A stretch of 64,000 nt of DNA from NCBI GenBank assembly GCA_907165065.1, contig OU015550.1, positions 4,561,501 to 4,625,500 on the forward strand, read 5' to 3'. This document shows positions 39,897-51,066 of this stretch, in pieces. Positions within the stretch are counted from its first letter, which is position 1. Each line of letters starts with the position of its first letter. This DNA is from Caprimulgus europaeus (Eukaryota > Chordata > Aves > Caprimulgiformes > Caprimulgidae). The notes beneath the pieces were generated by a model. The model searched no databases. It was not told where the DNA came from and saw only the letters and a program-made list of their open reading frames with translations. The translations under genes and the position numbers were made by a program.

Positions 39897-42835
39897 ATCA
39901 ACTGCGAGTCAAAGAGGAGCCTCAGCTGGAAGGTCCCCTCATGACTTTCCAAACAGCAAGGGGTGAAATGTGAAGCTTTATGCAAATCCTGGGGCATGCA
40001 GGGTCATGTGCCTTCATTTTGCAAAAAAACCCATAAACATCCTATGAAAGCCACTTCTCTCAAGAGCCTATGGAGCTCCCAGTCAGCTGGAGAAGCCCTT
40101 CCAGAGGGTCTTTGTGCCTGTGCCCACATCCTGCTGCTGCTGCCAGGACCATGAGTGCTTTGAGGGAAGAGGAGCTGGGATGGTTTCTGGTTTGGGAGCC
40201 CTCCCTGTGCTGTGGGGCTGGCAGGCAGCAAACCACACCAAACCACTGCAAACCAGTCAGTGCCCATCCCAGTGCTGCATCCATGTGTGTGCAGATCTCT
40301 GTGAGCAAAGGGAAGAGCTGCCTTGTGCTTTCCACGGGGCAGGAGATGTCTCAAGCCCATCCCAGGCTGCTGCGCAGAGCATCTGCCATTCCCACTGGTA
40401 ATCACTTGGTACTTGATGGTGCTTCTTGACCTGTCTGCCCCAGGACTCAATCTGGTGGCTCAGCCACGCGATGCTGCTGGAAGAGCTGGCAGGTTGGCTT
40501 CAGCTCAGGGAGAAACAGGGAAACCTTGGCTTGCCCTCGCCTTGTGGCCATGGGTGGATGCTCCTGTGCTTGGCAGGGTCCCTCTGCAACACCCTGCAGC
40601 TCCTGGGCACTGTTCTCAGGGCACCCACTGCCCCAAAGCATGGCCCTGGGGGAGGTGGGCAGCAGTAGATCCCTGCCCGGCTGCCAGAGCATCATTGATC
40701 GGAGCAGCCAGCGCTGCAGAGAGCTGGCTCGGGGCTGGACTGACAAGCAAACTCCATAGAAACAGCTGAACCCAGATGAACTGCACAGAGCTGGCATCCA
40801 AGGCTTTGGTGGCAGCTTGTACAGCACCATTAAGCCCAGGTCATTTAATCACTTCTCATTCCAAGTACGAGGGGTTCAAAAGTGCTTGTTTGGTTTTAAG
40901 ACTAATTGAGTTCCTTCTCCTCTGCTGCAGACTCCCTGCATGGCTTCAGGCAGGTCCCTTACTCAGTGAGCCCCTTCCCATTTGCAAGATGGGGACACCA
41001 GTGTCACCTCAATCCTGGTGACGTGGGACATGTACTGCCTCACAGAGGAGAGAGCTGCTGGCAGCGTTCTCCCACATGCTCTAAGTGCAGGAGAAGCGTT
41101 TCTGTAAACACACTGACAGTCAGGCGGAGCTGCCTCCGCTGCAGGCGAGGGAAGGAGATGGAGACAGACATTTCCCCTGCTCCAGACACCGGCGGCACGC
41201 TGCCGAGGAGGGAGACGCTGGCCCCGGGTGCCCTGGAGCCTTCCCCGTCTTACACCTTGCTGGTGAAGCGGCTCCTCCGGTGCTCGACGCCAGCTCGCTG
41301 CAGATGATGACTAATGCATGTCACTCTCAAGATGCTGTCTTCAGGCAGATGAGTACAGCCTGATCCAGGTTTTAATTGTGTGGGATTTTAGCCGAGATGG
41401 CACTAATTTATTTTCTCTGCTGCTTCAGCAGTTCTCATGCCTCTTGTGCACTTGAAGTCACCTGGAACACATTCCCCTGGTGCCAGGGGTTCAACACTTT
41501 TCTTGCTGGAGAAGCAGCTGGCAGGCTCAGGATGATTTTTTACCTACAGCCAGTTACACGTGTAGGGTTGTAAGGAGCTTCACATCCCTCTTCTTATCCC
41601 TTAAGACACAACATTAGCTCCGTGGGGAGCAGCTCTAAGGCAGTCTTAGAGAGCAGCAGTAGATTTGGAGGGCTAAGCTTGGGCAAGCCATGCTCAGCCA
41701 AGCTTTAGTTCCAACAGACCCAGATGAACAAGGGCTCTGGTGCCTCTGCAAGGTTTCCCATCTGCAGCATCTCCTGGGATCAAAGGCAGGATCTCAGCCT
41801 CTCCAGGCTGTACTGGGGTCAGGCAGGTCCTACATCCACTTGGGAAAGCTTGGAGGGCAGGAGGTGATGGTCCTAGTCCCTGGGCCATGAGGACAGGCTT
41901 GCTTTAGGCAGGATCTGTTCTCAGCAGCAGTTTCCTCCTCTCCTTCCTCCCAGGCATCAGTTTGGCCTCCTGGAGACTCCACACCTCTCAGAGACTCGCA
42001 TCAGCATTATTCATATATGGGAATTGGTTTTGGTATCAGGGTTATTATTTTTCTTTAATGATTTAAGGACATAACAGCAGCTCCCACAGGCAGCATGCTG
42101 GAGCCATAAACCCTGGAGATGTCTGGAAAATCTGCCTGCAGCCTTTTCTCCAGAGCCAAAGAGGAGACACCCCGTCCCCTCCCGCATCTCCCCTGTGCAG
42201 AATAAACCAAATCACATCTGAGCAGCCAGCAGTAAGTTATTGCTGGTGCAGGACAGAGCCGTAACTCAGACAGGCTCCGGCTGTTCCTGACTTACAGCCT
42301 CTCTGCTGCCCGTGGCAGGGCCGCTATACGTTACCCTCGGCACTCAGGGCTCTCCCGTTGTGCCTTGCTGGCAGTGGGGATCAAGAAACCTTCTTTCCAA
42401 TGCCAAGACAAACCAGCTGGGTAAAACAAACTGGTTAGCACAGCCCAAGTCCCAAAGCTTCCCTGATCTGCCTTAGAAAAAGAGATTTTCAAGGATCTGC
42501 TGTGTGTTTGGAGTTTGTTTCCTCCTACTCCCTCTTACCCTGTGATTCCTCCACCTGGATCTGGATCTGTGACTTGTCCGTGGAGCTGTGCAGAGCTGTG
42601 GCTGCACAGGGGGGTTTTGCACAGTGTGGGACCCCAGTGCTGGCTGAGACACAGGCTGGGACACTGGCTTTGTGCCTAGGATGCATGTTGGAATCATTGC
42701 TGTTTTGGAGAAGTAACACACATTTGACTTTAGGAGGTAAGAGTCTTGAGGAGGCTTCGTATCATCTGCAGCTGCCATGTGCTGGCACCAAGGTTTTCAG
42801 GGGTATCAGTAAATCCTCGCTGCCACCGTAGGCAG
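39897..42835. other. Non-coding stretch: no gene seen
   Basis: Holds one MIR remnant and a CpG-richer patch at 41095-41300, directly after it. The patch has no usable frame or splice sites that I trust. Further AT-rich sequence follows at 42000-42065. Confidence 0.45.
40930..41052 (+). mobile_element. MIR-like SINE, core and 3' part
   Basis: Ordered MIR blocks: GGCTTCAGGCAGGTCCCTTA (for the usual CTTGGGCAAGTCACTTA), CCCCTTCCCATTTGCAAGATGGGGA split as CCCATTTGCAAGATGGGGA, then TACTGCCTCACAGAGG (for TACCTACCTCACAGGG). About 120 bases are recognisable, the best MIR in the window. Confidence 0.65.
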
Positions 42836-43013
42836 CCGGCACTGTTAATGTGCTTTTATTATTGTTATGTTCATAATCATGTATTTATATATTTTTATAA
42901 TGTCTTTTACTACTTGTGTTGGGATAATTTCCACATCCCTCAAGATCAGCCCATGCATGTTAAACACTGCCCAGAGACACTCCCTGTCCCCTCCCCAAAA
43001 AAAGGGGGAGAGA

Positions 43014-43076
43014 AGATGTGGCAGGGCGAGGTGACAAGCCCAAGGCCATGGAAGCAGTCAGTGTCAGGGTGCTGGT
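43014..43076 (-). mobile_element. MIR-like SINE fragment
   Basis: GCGAGGTGACAAGCCCAAGG, CAGTCAGTGTCAGGGTGCTGG split as CAGTCAGTGTCAGGG, matches the reverse complement of the MIR core (GAGGTTAAGTGACTTGCCCAAGGTCAC...). Short, but with several blocks in order. Confidence 0.5.
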
Positions 43077-43140
43077 GGGTTGCCTGGCTCTGGGGGACAG
43101 CAGAGCCCTGCTTGGTTCAGTTGTGGACATGTGGTTGAGC

Positions 43141-43366
43141 TTTACTGGAGCTGGGAAAATGAGGCAGAGCAGGGCTAAGGGCCAGATCAATAAAGACATT
43201 TAAGCATTCACCTCTGAGCCCCCATTGATTGTGGTATCTAAATACATTTGAAGCGCTGGGTCTATACAGCAAAGCCAAGGTCACTCCAGGAGTCTGTAGC
43301 AGTGAAAGGAATTGGACTCAGGACTCCTTCCCAAGTCAGAGGCGAGTGTCCTGAATTATGTGCTGT
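43141..43366 (-). mobile_element. MIR-like SINE, split by a MITE
   Basis: Left part: GCTGGGAAAATGAGGCAGAG and CAGGGCTAAG. Right part, after 85 bases of another element: CCAAGGTCACTCCAGGAGTC, GTAGCAGTGAAAGGAATTGG, ACTCAGGACTCCTTCCCAAG and AGTGTCCTGAATTATGTGCT. Joined in this order they follow a minus-strand MIR from its core to its tRNA-derived end. The gap is filled by the palindrome at 43178-43263. Confidence 0.55.
43178..43263. mobile_element. Palindromic MITE remnant nested in a MIR
   Basis: Left arm AGGGCCAGATC then AAGACATTTAAGC; centre CCCCCATTGATTG; right arm CTAAATACATTTG then GCGCTGGGTCT. Both ends abut TA. This is the GGGCCAGATC...CATTGA palindrome of reptile genomes. The arms still pair in part. 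Confidence 0.55.
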
Positions 43367-43844
43367 CCTTCTCCCTCCCCACAGGAGCTAATTTCAAGCT
43401 GATTAAAGAACGTTGGCCCCCAGCCTGGCACCACCTTCAAGAGATCCATGGGAAACCGTGTCTTCTCATACAGACAGGAGCGTGGAGCCCTGATTAACCC
43501 TGCTCACACCATTTCAGATCAAAGCCACATCCCCAACTTGCCATCCATGGGTTGTTCACTCAGCCATGGAGGGACCAGGGGCTGCACACCAGGCTGCTCC
43601 AGGAACAGCTCATCCCCACATCCAGCATCGCTGCACAGACCACGCCGGGTGGGAAAGGGAAACATTCTTCTGGTTACTTTATTTCTCTGCTTTGAGGCTG
43701 GTTTACAGCTCCTATAAAAGGTGATAATAAATCAGGGGTGATACTATAAAATGCAGGAACAACCATAGTTAGAGCCCAAAAAAGACTGACTCCCTCTGCC
43801 AGCCCCAGGAATGCAGGAGGAGCAGCTCAGTTTATCTTTTCCCC

Positions 43845-43903
43845 CTTCCCCATCATCTTTACAGCCACCCTGGGAAGCAAGGTAGAGGGGTGAAGTGAAC
43901 TTG
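43845..43903 (-). mobile_element. Possible MIR-like SINE fragment
   Basis: CATCATCTTTACAG, TGGGAAGCAAGGTAGAGGGG and TGAAGTGAACTTG line up with the minus-strand MIR core. Weaker than the other copies. Confidence 0.35.
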
Positions 43904-44059
43904 ATGGAGTCCCCCATTATACAAACACACCAGCGAGGAGGGCTGAATAATGTGGGCTTTTTTTCTTTTTTTTTTGCCCTTTTTTTTTAATGGAATGCAC
44001 TTTGCATTGCAGAAATTTTATATTCCTCTCTCTTCCTCTCTCTCTTGCTGTCTTCACCC

Positions 44060-44370
44060 CCACCCACTCACAAATTTACAAGCAGAAGATTGGTCCAGGG
44101 GGAAATAAACTTCCTAAAGAGCAATGGCGTTGGCTAATAAAGAAAGGAGAAACCAGTGAAGAAAATTATTGCCATGCCTCATGTGTTACGTGCTGCTTTA
44201 AGAGTCAAATTTGTTTCTTTTATTGCCAGACAAAAATGTAATTAAAAGGCTGCAGCGTCAGCCACTTGCAACTGAACTTGTTGCGTTTGTGAGCAGACAG
44301 GACCATTAACACCTCTTTGTGTTTGGGTCTTTTAATCTCCTCCTCACAGGTATATAACCACGGATATATA
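44060..44370. promoter_or_regulatory. AT-rich island, possible conserved non-coding element
   Basis: A long unique stretch with low CpG but many TAAT, TTTATTG and AATTAAAA motifs, ending in GGTATATAACCACGGATATA. It follows an A/T-rich low-complexity patch (43955-43990). No frame or repeat match; function inferred. Confidence 0.3.
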
Positions 44371-44965
44371 ACTGCTCTCGGGAGGAGCAGGGATGGACCC
44401 GGTGAGCGGTGCCTCGTAGGTTTGGGTGCTGCCTTCTCCCCATCTTCTGGGTTGAAAAACAGAACCATGTGCTTTTATTTTGTTTTCCCAAGATTCTGCA
44501 GGGATATAAAAGTGGGGTTCCTGAGGAGGAACCTGTCCCTTCCTGTCCCTTCCCCATGCCCAGGCTGCCACCCCACACAGGCTCATGCTGCAGCCCCCTC
44601 GGGGACCCTGCTTGGGGACATCAGGACATCCTGGCAATAGATCACACACAGCAGAGAGAAACCCTGCAGAAATTTTAGGGAAAGAACAAAAAGGGATGGT
44701 CTGGGAGGGAGGGCTGGTGTGTCGGGGTCCTTCATCAGAGCGTGGGGTGATGGGACAGCTGCTGAATCCTCGTCCTGCTGCCTCCCCTGGGTTTGGGGTC
44801 CCCTAGAACCCTCCACTTCAGCTCAGCCCAGCAGTGAGAAAGAGGGGAGAGAAACCCACATGGGCATCCAGGCCAGGCAGGGAACTGCAGTCCTGCCACC
44901 AATGTCACACTGGCAGGACCCCAGTGCCCTTGGGTGCATTTTAATGCTCTCACCTTGGAGAAGCA

Positions 44966-45360
44966 GAGTGAGCAGTGTGTACTGGTGTATTGTGCCCAGT
45001 GAGCAGTGTGTACTGGTGTATTGTGTGAGTGAGCAGTGTGTACTGGTGTATTGTGCCCAGTGAGCGGTGTGTACTGGTGTATTGTGTGAGTGAGCGGTGT
45101 GTACTGGTGTATTGTGCCCAGTGAGCGGTGTGTACTGGTGTACTGTGCCCAGTGAGCGGTGTGTACTGGTGTATTGTGCCCAGTGAGCGGTGTGTACTGG
45201 TGTATTGTGTGAGTGAGCGGTGTGTACTGGTGTATTGTGTGAGTGAGCAGTGTGTACTGGTGTATTGTGCCCAGTGAGCGGTGTGTACTGGTGTATTGTG
45301 CCCAGTGAGCGGTGTGTACTGGTGTATTGTGCCCAGTGAGCGGTGTGTACTGGTGTATTT
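44966..45360 (+). repeat. Minisatellite, alternating 30- and 31-bp units, 13 copies
   Basis: Core GTGTGTACTGGTGTATTGTG occurs 13 times. Two unit forms differ at the junction: GTGAGTGAGC (30 bp) and GCCCAGTGAGC (31 bp). The 31-bp form shifts the frame at each pass, yet both strands stay open, so long spurious frames appear. The last copy ends in TATTTG. Confidence 0.97.
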
Positions 45361-45407
45361 GTATTTGTCAGCGTTTCCATGACAATAGGAGCCACCTTTT
45401 CTCCCTT

Positions 45408-45655
45408 CATGCGCGCACACACACACGCGTGCTCAGGCGTGCTGCTGCTGCAGGCACACGCACGGGCACACACGCACGTGCACACCCGGTCAGAACACAC
45501 AGACACTCACACTCACACACTCATCTCACACTCACACACACTCACACTCACACACACGCTCACCTGCACACACGTCTGCTCAGGCCATCCCATGCCTGCA
45601 CGCACACACGTACACACTCACCCGCGCATGTACACACAAGCGCGCGCATGCAGAG
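45408..45655 (+). repeat. CA-rich compound microsatellite
   Basis: Interspersed CACACA, CACTCACA and GCGC runs with no fixed unit, directly after the 13-copy minisatellite. Alternating purine-pyrimidine DNA of this kind can adopt Z-form, an inference only. Confidence 0.9.
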
Positions 45656-47833
45656 CTTTTCTCCCTCTCCCTTTCCATTCCAGGGCAGCTCCTCAGGCCT
45701 CGGGCTCTGCTTGCTCCTCACAAGCTCTCACCATCAGCTGCTGCTCCTGCTGAACACCGGTCAAACAAACCCAGAGAGGAGGAGGCTGCGGTTCAGAGCT
45801 GCAGCGTTTATTTGTGTCTCTCTTGTCGGACCATTCACACACACACGCTCTCCATCGCTGCTGTTCCCATGCTCCTTGGGGTTGTCACCGCCCCAGGTCA
45901 CCAGTGTGCAGTCACACCACACCAGAGTGGCTCATTACTGACTTTTTTTTTTAAAAGAAGGAAAATAATCCTTTTCTTTCCCCCCAGCCCAGGAGCTAAT
46001 TATTCAGGGCAGCTCTGGCTACTGGCACTGCTGGGGCTGGCATCCTGCTGGGGTGGGAGATGAATATTTGGCTCCCTGGGTTTGCTGCTGGGTATCTGAG
46101 GCAGGAGGGAGAAGTGGGGCAGTGATGCTGAGCTGAGGAGCATGAGGGGAGCTGGGGATACCTGCAAACAGCCCAGCATGGGTGGAGATGTTAAAGCTGG
46201 GAGATACTGAGGCTGGAAATCCCATTCCTTGTGTCCTCATGGGCAGGATGCCCAGCAGACCCAGGCTGCCCCAGCCTTGTTGTGTTGTGACCCCGCAGTG
46301 CTACCTCCTTCACCAAAGCTCATCCCTTGTTACCCATCACCCAGGCTCTGGCCACAGCTCCCCAGCATCCCTAATCTGTCCTCCAAAGCCACTTATCAGA
46401 GGCTTTCCCTGAGCCTGGTGCCGGGGTGCCGTGTCCCTCGCATTGCCTCATCCTCAGAAGAGCCAGGAGGCGAGCGCAGGGCTTTCTTCCCCCTCTTATT
46501 TTCTTTAATTGGAATCTCTGCTGAATCTGCTAATTAAGTTCTTTGCCTGCAACTAATATCACGCTGCTAATTCCTCCCCAGAATGATTCCTCCGGCAGCC
46601 GCAGAGGTTATGTTCACTGGCATCCTTCCATACCTCCCTTCATAAAAAAATAGAGGAGCCCTTTTTCATCACAGTGAATGGCTCATCCATGAGCAGCCTT
46701 CATCCACATCCTCATCTTCATCCTTATCCTCTGCCTCACTGCTGGCTCGGGTGTGTGAGGGAGCACTGTGGGCAGGTGGTGAGCACCCCAGGGGCTGAGT
46801 CTGGGCAGGATGGGGCCACCCATCACAGTCACACGAGCTGGCACCCGGCAGCGCAGCCAAAAGCCACCACATTGTCCCCTCTCCTGATTCTCAGCCCCTC
46901 TCCCCACAGCTGGCCAGCTGCAGCCCTGCGTGCTGGGACTGGGGCAAAGTTTAAGCCTCAGCTGCTTTGATGAGTCCTGCTCAAGAGCCTGGGTTGCTCC
47001 ATGTGCAGGATTTGGCCGCAGGGTCCCCGTTAGTGTGATGTTGATGGGGCTCAGCTCCCCGCACCAGCGCTCAGCATCCTCCCAGGGGCACAGGGCTGTG
47101 ATCTGATCCAAAAGGCTGCTTGCTCACACGCAGCATGAAAATTCAAGAGCTCTTTGATATTTTTCCTCTCTCCCTGTTTTTCTTGCTTTCTATTTTTATA
47201 AATAATACCTGGTCTCGAACTGAACAGAATACCAAGCGTGCAATTAAATCTCTGAGCACCAGCGCTGCCTTTGAGGAGGGTTTTGATGCTTCTCTTCCCA
47301 GAGGTGGTGATGCCACAGCAAAGCCATCACTGGCCCAGACCCTCACAGAGGAGCAAGAGTTCTCAGCAGGACCTGATCCTGCTCCAGCTGCCACCACAGC
47401 CTGGGCACCGCCCTGGATACCCTTGCTGGAGACAGGATTGGATCCCTGCATCCCCTCTGAGCTGCACCCCAGCTCCCCCAGGATCAGGGCTCAGCCCTTT
47501 AATATCTTTAATCTCAATTCCCATTAATCCCAGTGAACTGGGGTGGGAGCAATTGCTCTCCTCGCCTGTTGTGAGCTGGCTGAAGCGCTGCTTTGCTGGA
47601 AGGCAAAACCCATCAGAATGAAGAGGATCAGGGAGAATAATGCACATCCTGCACAGGCAAGGAGAAAACCTGGGATCTGGGTTTTGGTGTTTTTTTTTGG
47701 TGCAGGAAAACATATTCATGCTGCTTTGATGTATCTTGGGGTGCTGATATCTACTCAAGTTGGGCAGAATGAATCCTTTGCTCCCACTCTAATCCCAGCT
47801 CCTGGCAGTGGAGGCAGATGGGCTGAGCATGGG
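45656..47833. other. Non-coding stretch with one AT-rich island
   Basis: No exon recognised. 46485-46640 contains CTTTAATTGGAATC, GCTAATTAAGTTC and CAACTAATATCACGC, a possible conserved element. 46680-46740 is a short GATGAG-type low-complexity run. Confidence 0.4.
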
Positions 47834-48475
47834 TGTCCTGGTTTTTAGCTGGGCCATAACTGGTTCTTTTCAGCAGCTGGAACAGTGCTGGGGTTTGGGT
47901 TCAGATGGGATTTGTTGGGAGAGAAACATTGGTAACACACCGATGTTTTAACTTTGTCACTGGAAGTTGAAGGACTTTGTGTTTTGCCGGTCTACAAGTG
48001 CAAGGTTGAGGAGGGGTGAGGAATGTTGAACTGAATCAGCTCCACGGGCATTGGGCTCTGCCAAGGGGCTGTTCCATCTCCTGTCCCCCATGGGCAGGAG
48101 ATCCATGAGGGGCTCTTCCTCTCTGGCTCTCTCTGGCTCTCGCTCGGGCTCTGGCTCTCCCGGGATTGCGGTTTCGGGTCGGGATTGTCGCTGCTCCGGG
48201 ATCGTTCTCTGGGAACGGGCCGGGCTGGGTGGGCAGGTGCTGAGCAATGGCAATGGGTGTCATTCATTTGTGTATTTTATTACTATTATTATTTTAATAT
48301 CATTATTATTTTAAGTTTTATTTTATTTCAATTATTAAATTGTTCTTATCTCACCCTATGAGTCTCCTCACCCTTGCCCCCCAATTCTCTCCCCTATCCC
48401 CTGGGGTTTGGGGGAGTGAGCGAGCAGCTGGTTTTGGCTGCAGCCCAGTGCCAGCCCAGTGCAACCAGCACAACA
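47834..48475 (+). mobile_element. Solo LTR of a bird endogenous retrovirus (ERVL/TguLTR5-like)
   Basis: Begins TGTCCTGGTTTTTAGCTGGG and ends in CAACA. It has the features I associate with the common avian LTR of this type: an AACACACCGATGTTTTA block early, a GC-rich middle rich in GGCTCT, a TTATTACTATTATTATTTTAAT run, then CTTATCTCACCC and CAATTCTCTCCCC. No internal retroviral region lies beside it, so it is read as a solo LTR left by recombination. Target duplications are not evident. An old fossil. Confidence 0.8.
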
Positions 48476-50966
48476 GGGCATAGTATGAAGTGCTGGTGAC
48501 TGTCACAGCTGCCTTAGAGCCACTCCAGGGCTGCTCTAGTGCCATCAGGCTTGGGCATGGCAGTGGCCAGTGATAGACAATGGGGACAAAACCCAACAGC
48601 AGCATGAGCTGGACATGGAGCCAGGGCTGAGCCAGGGAAACGGGTGGGATTTCAGCCCTGGAAAGCAGATGGGAACTGGGGGAAAGGCTCCAGCCAGCTC
48701 CCTGGCGCTGGCAGGCGGCTCAGGAGGAGGAGGGCTGCCTGGTTGCCATGACAATCAAGCATCCACAAATTCTCGGATTATTTATCTTTGATTTTGTTTC
48801 GGCTGGGTGGAAGGAAGCCTTGCTCCTGGGCTAAGGGCTGGCAGCGAGCGGTGGGCACGGGGGGATGGAGTGGGGGAGCTCAACCCATCGCCTGGCAGAA
48901 CGGGAACGCACATGACAGAAGAGAAGATGTCAAATTAAAGGGATGGCTGTGAGTCACCTGCTCAGCTCTGCCAAAGAGATCTTTACCAAAGAGAAGAGTT
49001 CACAAACATCAACTCTAACAGAAAATATTGAATTTTGACTTGTTTATTTGCCATTTGCCTTCTCAGGTGCCCAGTAACCCCAAAATCACCCACAGATCTA
49101 CAATTATCTGGTACCATGAGGCCACGTGGTTAAATCTGGCACCTGCAATACAGGCTTGGGCTTCTTTAATTAGTTAATTTTGATATCCAAGTAGATTTGG
49201 ATTGGGCCATAGATTTGCCTGCAGGGTTTTAATTGCTGCTGGATGCCTGTCTGCTAGGAACACTTCCCAAAGCAATTTGCCAAGTTCAAGAGAGGTGATT
49301 GAATGTTCCTCTGATTTATGGTGCTTCACACCATCTCCCTCTCTCCCTCACTGCAGCACCAGAGCATCTTCTCGAAGGCTCAGTCCGTGTCCCCTGTCTC
49401 TGGGGCTCAGCCCACCGTGGTGGGGCTGGTGGTGCTTGCAGAAATTAAAGATGCCTGATGCAGAGCCCGAGCTCGTTCCAGATGTCTCTCTGCAAATCTG
49501 CTGTCACTCAGGCTAAGGAAAACAAGGGGATCATGGGGAGGTTTGGAGTTGCCGGGAGCTGGGAACGTCTTGGTGAGGTGTAAAACAGAACAAATGTCAC
49601 TTTGAGAGCTGGGAGAGACCTGAGCATTTACCAGCCTGTGTCACCTGCTGTCATCTTCCAGCCTCCTCCTCCTTTATACCAACCGCTGCCGTAATTGCTC
49701 CTACGTCTGATAACCGATTCTTTTTGATGCCTTCAGTGTCACTGCTATGGAAATCCCAGCGTGAGGATGCTGTATATTTTATGGATCGTGTGTTTGCTGA
49801 CGTCCCTGCCTGTGTGTGCAGCTGAAGGGACACCTTTGATTGCCAGCTCAAAGAATTGGGAGGAGACATTAAGGACAATATGAGCAAAGAAAAACTCAAG
49901 GAAATCAGGAGCCTGTGGTTAAATTGATTTGATGTGATTTTGCCAATAGAGGTCAGTACCAAGTATTAAGGCTCCTGAAATTGTACAAAGAAATCCCATT
50001 ACTCAAGGAACAGACGGGCTATTTTCAGAGAGGAAATGATGGGAGGGAAGGAGGGAGGGAAAGGGGGCCAGAGCCCAGGAGCTCAAGGTGGTTTAGGAGA
50101 AGCTCTGGTAGTTATAAATGGAAATGTTCTGGGTACAAACTCCAGGCTGGGAGAGCTGGGAGGCTGAGCAGTGCTTTGCTCTAAGAGGCCCTGTATCTCC
50201 TGCGAGGTGGCTCATGGTCAGACTATCACTGGTTTTACTGGATGATGAGAAGTCAAGTAAGGTCCATGGGAATATTTTCCTTCTCCCCAGCACCAGAGCT
50301 TCCCAGGGACAAGAGGAAGAGGAGAGCTGGGTGTTGGATGGAGCTGGTTACAGGGAAAGAGAGGAGAGGACACCCGGATGCAAACCCCCTTCCTCAGCTC
50401 TTGGACACACGTTCTCCTTCTTTGACCTCATCTCCAAAGGGTTTCACTGCCCTGCTTTGAGCAGCTTTTGTTTGCCTGTGTATTTTGGGTGAGCTGTGCT
50501 GCTCCAGATGGTGACCTGCTCAGCTATTTCAAGCCATCAGCTTGACTGGACTTCCCCTTCCCAGGGCTGACAGCCCCCCGGGGGTCTCTGCTCGAGATGA
50601 AAGCAGCTGCACTTGGAGCCCATCTACAAAAGGCGCTGGGGTGGGGGGCAGCTGGCAGACAGGCACCCCGGTTTATTTTCCACTGGTGTGACTCTGACAG
50701 TGAAGCCTCTATAAAAGTGCAATGCAGAGGAATAAATTAAGCTGACAGAGCTTCCCCCCAGGCAACAACTCCATCCCTTATCAGCAGATGCCTTGAGATG
50801 GCTGAGGACCATCTGCAGGCTCTGGGCTGCCCGGTGTTGGGGTGTGCACAGGAGCAAGGGTCCCAGCTGGAGCTGTCACCCATGGGTGGGAGGAGGAATG
50901 AGGACCTTCCCCTGCTAAGGATGGGGATGAGCTGATGATGTTGAAGTAGCTTTAGATGAGGAACAC
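48476..50966. other. Non-coding stretch: no gene seen
   Basis: Holds two AT-rich, unique-looking patches (49090-49245 with TTTAATTAGTTAATTTTG; 49665-49975 with many TAAT and ATTA cores) and a GGGA run at 50042-50070. No exon recognised. Confidence 0.45.
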
Positions 50967-51066
50967 TTTCATAGAACCATAGAATGGTTTGGGTTGGAAG
51001 GGACCTTTAAAGGTCATCTAGTCCAACCTCTCTGCAATGAGCAGGGACATCTTCAACCAGACCTTG
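50967..51066 (-). mobile_element. CR1 LINE 3' end, short fragment
   Basis: TCATAGAACCATAGAATGG, TTTGGGTTGGAAGGGACC and TCATCTAGTCCAACCTC are the reverse CR1 tail and 3' UTR. Only about 100 bases are present, the shortest CR1 copy here. Confidence 0.92.

Noticed and set aside
44823-45506. 227-codon minus-strand frame with TSTHRSLG-like repeats
   Set aside because: Translation of the 30/31-bp minisatellite and the CA tract; the frame rotates with each 31-bp unit, so there is no constant protein repeat.
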